Position numbers and translations under genes: made by a program
Notes under the pieces: generated by a model
What the model was told of the DNA's origin: nothing
Database searches by the model: none
The model's input: only the letters and a program-made list of their open reading frames with translations
Shown here: in pieces, positions 1 to 7,281 of the stretch
How the letters are laid out: each line of letters starts with the position of its first letter
How positions within the stretch are numbered: the stretch's first letter is position 1
Origin: Draconibacterium sp.
GTDB taxonomy: Bacteria; Bacteroidota; Bacteroidia; Bacteroidales; Prolixibacteraceae
Direction: 5' to 3'
Assembly (NCBI GenBank): GCA_030595485.1
Contig: JAUVDE010000058.1
Location: 1-12,751, forward strand
DNA: 12,751 nt

Positions 1-1311
1 GAAAAGCGAATCTTTTCCGGTAGAATATAAACGAAATGATTTTATTCCAGAAGGTTTTGATTCTCCCAAGTTTAAAAGAAGCGATTCAAGGTTTTTATCA
101 GCAAAATAATTTTCAATTGCAATTCGCATAAAAGGATTTGTCTCTTTCCCTTTAAGAATTGGATAGTTAAATAGTTTTGTTGAAACCTCAATTGGCTTTT
201 CCAATTTATCTTTTCCATCCGTCAGCCATTCCAAAGAGAAACTTAAAAATGGATTCTCTTTGTGTCCGTCCTTTTCGAAGAACAAAGCGATGTCACCATT
301 TTCAAGAATTGTTAAATCGGAATAAGCCGAACCTCCCGGATAAATAGTTTTGCCTTCCGACCACGATTTACCCTCATCGTAACTTATTCTGACGGTCATA
401 TTAGTACGCCCTTTTTCCATTTTAGCGTTGGAAAAAAGTAGTCGATTCTTTTTATAACCTTCTTTGATAGAAGTGTGACGAATAATACTTCCATTGCACC
501 CGGGGTCTATTAATTCAGGTTCGGGGCGGGTTTGCCACGATTTGCCTTCATCCTTTGAAACATGCACATAACGCATTCCTTTTCCGTTGGCCCGACTGTT
601 AATCATCCAGCTACCATCTGCCAATTCTACAATTTTCGATTCGTTTGCAGGTTGTACCGGCGTATCGATAAAATACCACGATTTGCCATGGTCGTCGCTA
701 CCGAAAACATGAAGCCCGCTATTCAGGTTTACCATACAATGCAACATTTTGCCCGTACTTGTGTAAATCCCGCGCCCTGATGTAATAAATTTAAAATCGT
801 TTTTCCATTCGGGCTTAGCAATTTGCGAAGTTATATCAACAGGTTCGCTCCAGCTTTTACCATTGTTGGTGCTTTTTACGTAGTGCAAATAATATACGTC
901 GCGTTCCTTATCTAAATCCATAAAGTTGTAGAAAAGGAAAATTTCGTTGGTCGATTCGTCCACAATCATCGAAGGATCAGACGCTGATTTCCCTTCCGGA
1001 AAGTCAACTATCATTTCTATGTCGGACCAAGTTTTACCATTGTCTGAACTTCTGCGTACAACAATGTTAATGTCTCCACTCCATTTTAAATCTCCGCACG
1101 ATGGAACCCGCTCGTCAATAGCAACAATCAAATCTCCGTTTGATGCGGTAACAATTGCCGGAATGCGGTAACACGCCACATTTTCATTTTCGGTAGCGTT
1201 AAATAGATCGTAGTACTCGATTAGCCCTTTTGCCATTTGTGGTTTTTCTTCCTGAGCATCAAGGCTTAGTGCAAACAACAGGGTTACTAAAGATAAAATC
1301 AATCTATTCAT
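1..1311 (-). CDS. Secreted exo-alpha-sialidase (GH33, BNR repeats), C-terminus cut by the window edge
   Basis: Predicted to hydrolyse terminal alpha-ketosidic sialic acids from glycoconjugates outside the cytoplasm. I translated it from an ATG at 1311; 437 codons are visible with no stop before the left edge. The N-terminus (MNRLILSLVTLLFALSLDAQ) is a type I signal peptide. GH33 hallmarks are the YRIP motif with R49 and five Asp boxes (SSDNGKTW ~88, STNNGKSW ~147, SDDHGKSW ~205, SKDEGKSW ~252, SYDEGKSW ~310). Likely active-site residues are R49, R240 and R302 (arginine triad), D74 (acid/base), E224 and Y330 (nucleophile pair). The propeller ends near residue 365. Residues ~384-437 then begin a second domain resembling the BNR-associated N-terminal domain of the upstream sialidase (both contain P-I/V-LKGK). 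The gene lies 38 bp downstream of the GH20 gene, probably in the same operon. Sialidase family is sure; the exact sialic-acid substrate is not. Confidence 0.9.
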   Translation of the reverse strand, partial: MNRLILSLVTLLFALSLDAQEEKPQMAKGLIEYYDLFNATENENVACYRIPAIVTASNGDLIVAIDERVPSCGDLKWSGDINIVVRRSSDNGKTWSDIEMIVDFPEGKSASDPSMIVDESTNEIFLFYNFMDLDKERDVYYLHYVKSTNNGKSWSEPVDITSQIAKPEWKNDFKFITSGRGIYTSTGKMLHCMVNLNSGLHVFGSDDHGKSWYFIDTPVQPANESKIVELADGSWMINSRANGKGMRYVHVSKDEGKSWQTRPEPELIDPGCNGSIIRHTSIKEGYKKNRLLFSNAKMEKGRTNMTVRISYDEGKSWSEGKTIYPGGSAYSDLTILENGDIALFFEKDGHKENPFLSFSLEWLTDGKDKLEKPIEVSTKLFNYPILKGKETNPFMRIAIENYFADKNLESLLLNLGESKPSGIKSFRLYSTGKDSLF

Positions 1312-1349
1312 ACTTATATTTTTAAGGTACATCTTATTGCTTTCTAATT

Positions 1350-3389
1350 TCATTTTTCTACTTCAGTTGCATACTTTATTCCTTGAACTTCCCTGATATT
1401 ATTTCCATCTACAAACACCGGAACACAGGTAAACATCCATTTCCATGAAGTACCACCATGTGGAACTTTCAACAGAAATTTGTTCCAACCTTTTTTTAGT
1501 TTGATTTTGCTTGGCTGACGGTAATAGTAATCTTCATCGACAAAGGGAATTTCGGGTGTATCAGCAGCAAGCCCAGGTTGCTTCCATACAGGAGGAGCAA
1601 TTTCTTTCTCGTTCACCCAAATTTTTGGATTTGTGGTGTGCCACTGTCCGAGTTCCGGGCTGGGTCCTCCCCTGCGACCGCCAGAACGCGACCAGCCATG
1701 AAATCCAATCCAGAAATCTAATTCTTGATCCTTATCAGAATAGATATAATTGAGTGCATAAACAGTTCCTTTTTTCTCTTGAACTGTTGAAGGAAATCCA
1801 AAAAAGTGTTTCAGATGAATGGTTCCACCGTTCAGTGTTGTTTTATTCCACGAAAACTCGTCACCATCAATTTCATAATTATCCTTAATCACCTTTTCTA
1901 CTTCAAATGATTTTGATAAATCGTCCTTGTGATTTAATGGCCCAATTATTTTCCAAGGGATATGTCCATTTCTAAGAAATGGAAATTCTTGGTCTGCAAA
2001 ATATGTATCGCGATGAACAAGAATTCTATCTTCAAAATCTTGATAAGCTTTGTATTCCAGAGAATTTTTTGGAGGTAATTGCGCCCAATATTTATCTCCG
2101 GTCGATTTTACTCCTCGCCAAATTGGTTCGCTGTAGGCAAGCATAAACGGATAAACTGCGTTTTGCTGTAGAATTTTTCGCTCATCCTCAACCCGATTGT
2201 CGGGCCAGCAACAAAGAATTCCTCCCAAGCGCAAGGAATCGCCATGTTCTGCCCGGCAAGGCTGCTGAAAAAACAAACGTCCAATTCCTGCTAATGGATC
2301 GAGATGATTGATGTAATTCGAACGCGAATCGATGTAAGGATGCCCTTCCAAGGTTTCGTATTGTGCCCAAAGCTGTTTTATGGAAGTACTGTCGCCGGGG
2401 GTCTGAATACCGTGCCACCACGAAATATATTGGCGTCCGTTCTTATGAATTTGCTGAATTAATGGCACCAAATAATCTTTGTCTACTTTTTCGGCTTGCT
2501 CCCTCACTTCGTCGGTTCCCAAATGAATGTAAGGCATTATTTTCGGAGAAGCTAATGCGCAAAGTTCATCAATTAATTCAATAATTATTTTTTGAACATC
2601 AGGGCTGTTCATCGACTTAATTCCCAAGGCTAAGCGAAAAGCTACTGTGTGCCCGGGAATATCAATTTCGGGAATTAGTGTAATGTGTCGAACCCTACAA
2701 TATTCGATAATATCTTTCATTTCCTCTTGCGTATAGTACATCCCTGGTTTTCGGCTGGTGGCTTCCTTCGATTGTAATTCGGGATATAACTTGCTTTCCA
2801 AACGCCATCCGGGATTATCGGTGAGGTGCATGTGAAAAACATTGTACTTGTACGAAGCCAGCACATCAATTTGCTCTTTCAAAAGTTTGGGCGATTGGTA
2901 GTTTCGACCTACATCGTGCATAAAACCTCTTATTTTAAAAGCTGCCCAATCGTTAATTTCAACTTCAGGAATACTGAATTTATTTTCTTTTTTTTCGATG
3001 AGCTGTTTTAAGGTTTGGATTCCGTAAAATATACCAGAAGCGCTTGGAGCTTGCAAAACAAGCTCATCGGAAACCGATAAGGAATAGGCTCCATCAAAGT
3101 TGAAGGGATTTTTCACCTCACCTTTTCTGATTCTAATTTGCAGGGGATTTATCTGAGATTCAGAAATATTTTTTTTGACTAAATATTGTTTTAAAAACGC
3201 TACTTCGTTGTCAAACTCCTTATTGGCAAGAATTGTTATTGAGGAAAACTCAATCTTTTTATTACCTAAATTTATCTCCTGTGGTTTAGGTATTAGATTT
3301 ACCTGTGCCTTTATATCCTGCTTAATAATGACGCAAAACAAAAGGGCAAAAACTAAAAATATCCTGTTGGTTTTATTCCAAATCTTCAT
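1350..3389 (-). CDS. Secreted GH20 beta-N-acetylhexosaminidase, GTDE variant
   Basis: Predicted to release terminal beta-linked GlcNAc/GalNAc from glycans by substrate-assisted catalysis. The 679-aa protein has a type I signal peptide (to about residue 29, KAQ), a GH20b-type N-terminal domain (~30-145) and a TIM-barrel catalytic domain (~150-460). Seen motifs are RGFMHDVGRNY (154-164), HMHLTDNPGWR (186-196), LIPEIDIPGH (238-247), HLGTDE with the D293-E294 catalytic pair, and a tail near CCWPDN/AYSEPIWRG (393-426). Two points depart from classical hexosaminidases: the usual GGDE is GTDE, and the stretch between PGH and the catalytic pair looks short. From ~475 (WKIIGP) to the end there is an accessory beta-rich region I cannot name. 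The gene starts 7 bp after the upstream sialidase stop, implying co-transcription. Family assignment is firm; the linkage preference cannot be read from sequence. Confidence 0.92.
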   Translation of the reverse strand: MKIWNKTNRIFLVFALLFCVIIKQDIKAQVNLIPKPQEINLGNKKIEFSSITILANKEFDNEVAFLKQYLVKKNISESQINPLQIRIRKGEVKNPFNFDGAYSLSVSDELVLQAPSASGIFYGIQTLKQLIEKKENKFSIPEVEINDWAAFKIRGFMHDVGRNYQSPKLLKEQIDVLASYKYNVFHMHLTDNPGWRLESKLYPELQSKEATSRKPGMYYTQEEMKDIIEYCRVRHITLIPEIDIPGHTVAFRLALGIKSMNSPDVQKIIIELIDELCALASPKIMPYIHLGTDEVREQAEKVDKDYLVPLIQQIHKNGRQYISWWHGIQTPGDSTSIKQLWAQYETLEGHPYIDSRSNYINHLDPLAGIGRLFFQQPCRAEHGDSLRLGGILCCWPDNRVEDERKILQQNAVYPFMLAYSEPIWRGVKSTGDKYWAQLPPKNSLEYKAYQDFEDRILVHRDTYFADQEFPFLRNGHIPWKIIGPLNHKDDLSKSFEVEKVIKDNYEIDGDEFSWNKTTLNGGTIHLKHFFGFPSTVQEKKGTVYALNYIYSDKDQELDFWIGFHGWSRSGGRRGGPSPELGQWHTTNPKIWVNEKEIAPPVWKQPGLAADTPEIPFVDEDYYYRQPSKIKLKKGWNKFLLKVPHGGTSWKWMFTCVPVFVDGNNIREVQGIKYATEVEK

Positions 3390-3396
3390 TTTACTA

Positions 3397-5442
3397 CTAT
3401 TTCTCGTTCAATATTTCCTCAAGCGAGAACTTCTGAAAAATCAAATCAGCCTGACTTCCTTCATAAAGTATACCGATGTGTTTGTCATCAATTTTTGTCA
3501 TGCATGAATAACCACGACCACTACCTGAGTCAATAAGCAACTGGTGTTTTTCAGGCCAGGTTTCGCCATCATCAAAACTTACTTTTATGGTCATGTGGTG
3601 GCGGCCACTTCTGGCATTTGGATTCGAAAATAGAACAACACTCTTTTTTTCGCCGTTGATAAGAAATTCGTCTTTTATTATACTCGCCTGACAGGTTGAT
3701 TCCTGTAAAACATTGGTGCGAGATGTTGGGTGTTTTGTCCATGTTTTTCCCAAATTGTTGCTTACATAAACCGAGCGCCCATTACTTTCGGAAGCATCTG
3801 TGCGATTACGATTATCGCGCATATTCAACATTAAACTCCCATCGTTTCGTTCAATCACCTGCGCCTCTGTTGTATTTGATTTTGCACCTGTTCCAATTGT
3901 CCATGTACGACCATGGTCTTTACTCCAAATAATTGTGGAGTGCGGCATTTCTTCTTTGTCTTTAAACTGAGCAGGAAAAACCAATGTCCCATCTTTTAGT
4001 GTTATTCCTTTTCCGGGGCCCTGCAACAACAAATGCCATTCCTTATCTTTTATCTGATTGGTAATATTTATTGGCTTAGACCAAGTAAGACCATCATCTT
4101 CGGATTTTACCAAAACAAACTGGCTAGTCTTTTCCGGTGTCAAACCCTGTTTAGATGCCCACCAATTGCGTTGCCCCGGATGACCATGCGCCCAAACGGC
4201 TGCCACCCAAATTGTATTTGTTTTTCGGTCGACTAAAACTGCAGGATCTCCAATTCCATTTTCGTCGTTGGGTAATCCGCCCCATTCTCCCATGTCCATT
4301 ATTATTTCCATAGGTTCCCATGTTTGTCCACCATCGGTACTGCGGTTCATACCAACATCAATGTCATCTTGCAAATCGACTCCACTGTTTCGGCGAATAT
4401 CGTAAACTCCAATTAACGTTCCTTTATTGGTAGTTGCCAAGCCCGGAATTCGATAGGTATCAACGCCGTCATCATTATGCTGACGAAGTGCTATTCCCAT
4501 CTTTTTTGCCGATGTTTGTGTCGCTTTTGGAGAATATTTTTTACCATTAATTTTCACAGAAATACATTCAGCCTGAATAAAATTACCAATATCAGCTTCA
4601 TCTTTTAATCGAACACTCAGAATTACATCGTTTATACCATGCGTAAGTTCTTGCGAACCTTCAAACACAATCGTATTATCTTGAATATTCTTTGTTCCAA
4701 ATGAAACTGATTTTTCAATACTCCCAGCCTCTTTTAAGTATAACACTTCTATCTTCTCAATACTATTTCCAAGTCCAGATTCAGAAACTGAAAATTCCAG
4801 TTCTTCCAGATTCTGTGGCTCGCTAAATCCATTTGCAAAAATCTGAAGATTCAGCACTTCGTTGTGTTTTTTCCCTTTTAACACCGGCAATTGTTTATCA
4901 GCGACGATTACGGAATCAATTTGCATATCGGCACCCGAAAAGAAGGTTACATCGTCGATTAAAACACCTCCGGTTTCGGCAGTAGTTGAAGTAAGCCTTA
5001 CACGTTGATTTTTAGCATCGGGCAAGGTTAAAAATACTTCGTTTGGAAAATTTCCGGTTTTTATTTCTGAATCGCCAATATATATTCGGCTCCAATTCAC
5101 CCCGTCAAATGCTTCTACTTTAAATTGAAATGGAGGTTTTGACGTCCACCTTTCGGCAGAAAAGCTAAGGTATTTGGCTGTTTCGCCAGTCGTGTTCACC
5201 AGCTCGAACGTTTTATTTTCGCCACCTGTTAAATGCAAACAATTGGGTGTTGTTTTTCCTTTTTTAGGATAAATACGAATATTGTTGGGAGCTGCCAGCA
5301 CCTGTATTCCATTTTCATTGATTTCTGTAATATCGCCCGATTCACAGTTATTGAATCCTAAAGTAGCAATGGTTGGATTTTCAGGTGTCGAATTACACGC
5401 TACTAAAAACGCCAAAGACAAAATGATAATATATTTATTCAT
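3397..5442 (-). CDS. Surface lipoprotein exo-alpha-sialidase (GH33) with N-terminal accessory domains
   Basis: Predicted to cleave terminal sialic acid at the cell surface or in the periplasm. The 681-aa protein starts with a lipoprotein signal whose lipobox LVAC puts the lipidated Cys at residue 16. Residues ~25-170 form a beta-sandwich/carbohydrate-binding-like module. Residues ~178-305 match the BNR-associated N-terminal domain (PF14873-type) found in Bacteroidota neuraminidases. The GH33 propeller follows: YRIP (R331) and Asp boxes RSTDGGQTW (367), KSEDDGLTW (446), WSKDHGRTW (506), SNNLGKTW (561) and SFDDGETW (622). Likely catalytic residues are R331, R542 and R614, D356, E526 and Y645 (GRGYSCM). 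It is the first enzyme gene after the GntR regulator (57-bp gap) and lies 7 bp before the GH20 gene. The gap holds no clear TAnnTTTG promoter, so read-through from the regulator promoter is likely. Confidence 0.93.
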   Translation of the reverse strand: MNKYIIILSLAFLVACNSTPENPTIATLGFNNCESGDITEINENGIQVLAAPNNIRIYPKKGKTTPNCLHLTGGENKTFELVNTTGETAKYLSFSAERWTSKPPFQFKVEAFDGVNWSRIYIGDSEIKTGNFPNEVFLTLPDAKNQRVRLTSTTAETGGVLIDDVTFFSGADMQIDSVIVADKQLPVLKGKKHNEVLNLQIFANGFSEPQNLEELEFSVSESGLGNSIEKIEVLYLKEAGSIEKSVSFGTKNIQDNTIVFEGSQELTHGINDVILSVRLKDEADIGNFIQAECISVKINGKKYSPKATQTSAKKMGIALRQHNDDGVDTYRIPGLATTNKGTLIGVYDIRRNSGVDLQDDIDVGMNRSTDGGQTWEPMEIIMDMGEWGGLPNDENGIGDPAVLVDRKTNTIWVAAVWAHGHPGQRNWWASKQGLTPEKTSQFVLVKSEDDGLTWSKPINITNQIKDKEWHLLLQGPGKGITLKDGTLVFPAQFKDKEEMPHSTIIWSKDHGRTWTIGTGAKSNTTEAQVIERNDGSLMLNMRDNRNRTDASESNGRSVYVSNNLGKTWTKHPTSRTNVLQESTCQASIIKDEFLINGEKKSVVLFSNPNARSGRHHMTIKVSFDDGETWPEKHQLLIDSGSGRGYSCMTKIDDKHIGILYEGSQADLIFQKFSLEEILNEK

Positions 5443-5499
5443 GATAACTATTTTTTTCTGACTCTTAATTGATTTTGTGATTAGGATATCATTCTATTC

Positions 5500-6204
5500 C
5501 TATTTAAAATTGTAAATAAATTCCCAATATGGCTGTAAATGACCTCGCGTAGCTTTATAGTATCCTTCTTTATCATTCAATTTAATGAAACTAAGCAGTT
5601 GTTTATGATTTACCATTTTGCCGTTATCATCAAGATTTTGACTAAGAGGTTTAAAATAATCGTCATAATTATGTTTCACGAAAACGAATATGGGATGCAT
5701 AATTTCATTAAACTGTGATATGAAATCATTGCCAGCAATTTTATATATTTTGGAGTGAAATAACATTTCATCCTCAACCGAAAGATTATTAACACCTATT
5801 GCCTGTTGTCTCGATACAATTTGTTCCAGCTCAGATATATCATCATTTGAAACATTTTCAAACAAAAATTCGGCTAAACCAAGCTCTAAAACAATGCGCA
5901 TTCCCATCATTTCCTTAATTGTTTTAATACTAAGCAACTGCGGATCCATTACTTTTCGAAAACTACTTAACAACGGAGGCTCGGTCACTACCATCCCACG
6001 CTTAGTTCGCGACTGTACAATTCCCAACATTCGTAATCGACTTAGTGCTTCCCGAATTACATTTCGACTGGTACCGTACATCTCCATAAACTGCATTTCA
6101 TTAGGCAGCCCATCTCCGGGCACAAGAGTATTTGTTCGAATGTATTGAATAATATGTTTTTCAACCTGATCGGCTAATGTTGTTGACGAAAGTTTATTAA
6201 TCAT
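5500..6204 (-). CDS. GntR/FadR-type (FCD domain) transcriptional regulator
   Basis: DNA-binding repressor or activator that probably controls the adjoining glycan-degradation genes in response to a small acid or sugar ligand. I chose the ATG at 6204 (234 aa); a TTG three codons upstream (6213) could also be read. Residues ~8-74 form a winged helix-turn-helix with the GntR signature LPNEMQFMEMYGTSRNVIREAL. Residues ~90-228 are an all-helical FCD domain with three candidate metal-binding histidines, H150, H200 and H222. The usual Asp four residues before the first His appears to be Glu (E146). It is the first gene of the likely operon. A perfect palindrome fitting the FadR-family operator consensus ends 14 bp before the start codon, so autoregulation is likely. 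NanR, the E. coli sialic acid regulator, belongs to the same superfamily, but orthology is not shown here. Confidence 0.9.
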   Translation of the reverse strand: MINKLSSTTLADQVEKHIIQYIRTNTLVPGDGLPNEMQFMEMYGTSRNVIREALSRLRMLGIVQSRTKRGMVVTEPPLLSSFRKVMDPQLLSIKTIKEMMGMRIVLELGLAEFLFENVSNDDISELEQIVSRQQAIGVNNLSVEDEMLFHSKIYKIAGNDFISQFNEIMHPIFVFVKHNYDDYFKPLSQNLDDNGKMVNHKQLLSFIKLNDKEGYYKATRGHLQPYWEFIYNFK

Positions 6205-6217
6205 ATTTACCAAATTC

Positions 6218-6234
6218 TATTTGTACTACAAATA
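6218..6234. promoter_or_regulatory. Perfect 17-bp palindrome, likely GntR operator
   Basis: TATTTGTACTACAAATA is a perfect inverted repeat (8-bp arms around a central C). Its core TTGTACTACAA fits the TNGTNNNACNA consensus known for FadR-subfamily GntR regulators. It lies 14 bp upstream of the regulator's ATG, which suits autorepression and control of the downstream GH33-GH20-GH33 genes. A near-match to the -7 box (CATATTTG on the minus strand) overlaps its distal edge. The binding itself is inferred. Confidence 0.7.
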
Positions 6235-6513
6235 TGACAAATTAATTTAATAAATTAAATTTTGTGCTTATTAAATCTTTATTCGAAACCATTTAATGTG
6301 CCCAAATCCTTTGCCTACTTCAAAAGTTTGAATAACATGCGGTATTAAACCTTATTTTAAAGGAAAGATGACCCCTAACGACACAAAAAGTGAAGGCTGA
6401 TGAAGAAAATTATCGTTAAAACTTATAGAATTTTAGTAAAAAATGGTTGAAATACTGAAAAACAGGGGCTTGCCGGGGTCTCATTCCCAAAAGTTATCAA
6501 CACAATTTGAAAC
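6235..6513. other. Gene-free intergenic stretch
   Basis: About 280 bases between the GntR operator and the tRNA-Ser terminator. I found no convincing coding frame: the best plus-strand candidate, an ATG at about 6400, gives only about 16 codons. The first part (6240-6290) is extremely A/T-rich and probably holds the upstream promoter region of the GntR operon. A short palindrome TTCAAAAGTTTGAA lies at 6319-6332. A small G/C-rich patch around 6465-6485 has no recognised function. Confidence 0.5.
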
Positions 6514-6545
6514 AAAAAAAACCACCAGATTTCTCTGATGGTTTT
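6514..6545 (-). terminator. Intrinsic terminator of tRNA-Ser
   Basis: Read on the minus strand just after the tRNA, a 12-bp stem (6534-6545 with 6518-6529, one G-U pair) closes a GAAA tetraloop and runs into a tract of eight T residues (6514-6521). This is a strong rho-independent terminator placed 5 bases past the tRNA 3' end. Confidence 0.9.
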
Positions 6546-6550
6546 CGTTG

Positions 6551-6635
6551 CGGAGAGAGAGGGATTCGAACCCCCGGTACCTCGCGGTACAACGGTTTTC
6601 AAGACCGCCGCATTCGACCACTCTGCCATCTCTCC
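6551..6635 (-). tRNA. tRNA-Ser(UGA)
   Basis: An 85-nt class II tRNA on the minus strand. The acceptor GGAGAGA (6629-6635) pairs with TCTCTCC (6552-6558), followed by discriminator G at 6551. The anticodon stem GCGGT/ACCGT closes the loop CTTGAAA, so the anticodon is UGA. The long variable arm (TACCGCGAGGTA) is diagnostic of tRNA-Ser. The T arm contains GGTTCGAATCC. CCA is not encoded (CAA follows the discriminator). Confidence 0.96.
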
Positions 6636-6645
6636 AGATGCGGTG

Positions 6646-6676
6646 CAAAAGTAGATTATTTTTTTAATCTACAAAA
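6646..6676 (-). promoter_or_regulatory. Promoter of tRNA-Ser, Bacteroidota type
   Basis: On the minus strand TACTTTTG (6646-6653) is a perfect TAnnTTTG -7 box. A TTTTG (6672-6676) lies 18 bases upstream in the position of the -33 element. The sequence that follows, GCACCGCA, is shared with the tRNA-Met promoter in this window. The start of transcription would fall only a few bases before the tRNA 5' end. Confidence 0.75.
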
Positions 6677-6801
6677 CACTTTTTTATAATTTTTTGAAAA
6701 AATACTTTAAAAAAAATAGTTCCATGGTTTGCTTTTCTAAAACATATTTCAGAATTTAGCTAAACTTTAAAAATGTTCTCTGAAACTATTGATTTTACTG
6801 A

Positions 6802-6820
6802 TGTTTGAAGATTTCAAACA
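6802..6820. repeat. Inverted repeat in the hup upstream region
   Basis: TGTTTGAAGATTTCAAACA has perfect 8-bp arms around GAT and lies 98 bp before the HU start codon. It could be a regulator site or a 5'-leader hairpin; it is not followed by a T tract, so it is not a terminator. The stretch from 6677 to 6918 around it is A/T-rich and presumably carries the hup promoter, but I could not identify clean -33/-7 boxes there. Confidence 0.4.
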
Positions 6821-6918
6821 CATTTAATACTGAATTAATTCATAATATTACAGAATAAATATTAAGAACTAAGTTACTTAATTTCAATCACTTAATTAAT
6901 TATTTAAAATTTTACCTT

Positions 6919-7191
6919 ATGAACAAAGCACAATTAATTGATGCTATGGCCGAAAAAGCTGGCCTAAGTAAAGCTGACGCAAAAAAAGCTCTTGACGCAT
7001 TTGTAGGCGCAACAACTGACGCTCTTAAAGGTGGTGACAGAGTTGCTCTTATCGGATTCGGTTCATTCTCTGTATCGGAACGTGCTGCCAGAACTGGTAG
7101 AAACCCGCAAACTGGTAAAGAAATTATGATTGCAGCTAAAAAAGTTGTTAAATTTAAAGCTGGTGCTGAATTAGCTGACGCTGTATCGTAA
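6919..7191 (+). CDS. hup: HU-family DNA-binding protein
   Basis: Nucleoid-associated histone-like protein that binds and bends DNA as a dimer. The 90-aa length is exactly that of canonical HU. The N-terminal helices (MNKAQLIDAMAEKAGLSKADAKKAL) form the dimer body. GFGSFSV (46-52) is the conserved turn, and the beta-arm GRNPQTGKEI (60-69) carries the DNA-intercalating proline P63. The gene stands alone, with a long A/T-rich leader and its own intrinsic terminator 25 bp past the stop, as expected for a highly expressed monocistronic gene. No strong Shine-Dalgarno sequence precedes the ATG. HU versus the related IHF cannot be fully separated by eye, but HU fits best. Confidence 0.95.
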   Translation: MNKAQLIDAMAEKAGLSKADAKKALDAFVGATTDALKGGDRVALIGFGSFSVSERAARTGRNPQTGKEIMIAAKKVVKFKAGAELADAVS

Positions 7192-7215
7192 CAATACGAA
7201 TAAGTGAAAAAATTG

Positions 7216-7244
7216 AAAAAGGGAAGCAAAATGCTTCCCTTTTT
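7216..7244 (+). terminator. Intrinsic terminator of hup
   Basis: GGGAAGCA (7221-7228), loop AAA, TGCTTCCC (7232-7239) form a perfect 8-bp stem flanked by five A residues before (7216-7220) and five T residues after (7240-7244). The A/T flanks extend the stem and make it potentially bidirectional. It separates hup from the methyltransferase gene 38 bp downstream. Confidence 0.9.
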
Positions 7245-7281
7245 CTTTTATGAAAATGAGTAGACTACAGAAGATAAAATT

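Noticed and set aside
2188..2584. Open frames of 70-80 codons inside the GH20 gene on either strand
   Set aside because: The GH20 frame is unbroken with clear catalytic motifs, so these are out-of-frame shadows.
6205..6213. TTG at 6213 as the GntR start
   Set aside because: An ATG three codons downstream begins just before the conserved winged-helix region, so the longer form is not needed; the difference is only three residues.
6319..6332. TTCAAAAGTTTGAA palindrome as a second regulator site
   Set aside because: It does not fit the FadR-type spacing, is short, and is expected by chance in this base composition.
6423..6689. Open frames on both strands across the tRNA-Ser gene
   Set aside because: They are translations of the tRNA and its terminator; the structured RNA fully explains the sequence.
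6912..7229. A 105-codon minus-strand open frame opposite hup
   Set aside because: It is the antisense of a canonical HU gene and its translation resembles no family; it follows from HU codon composition.
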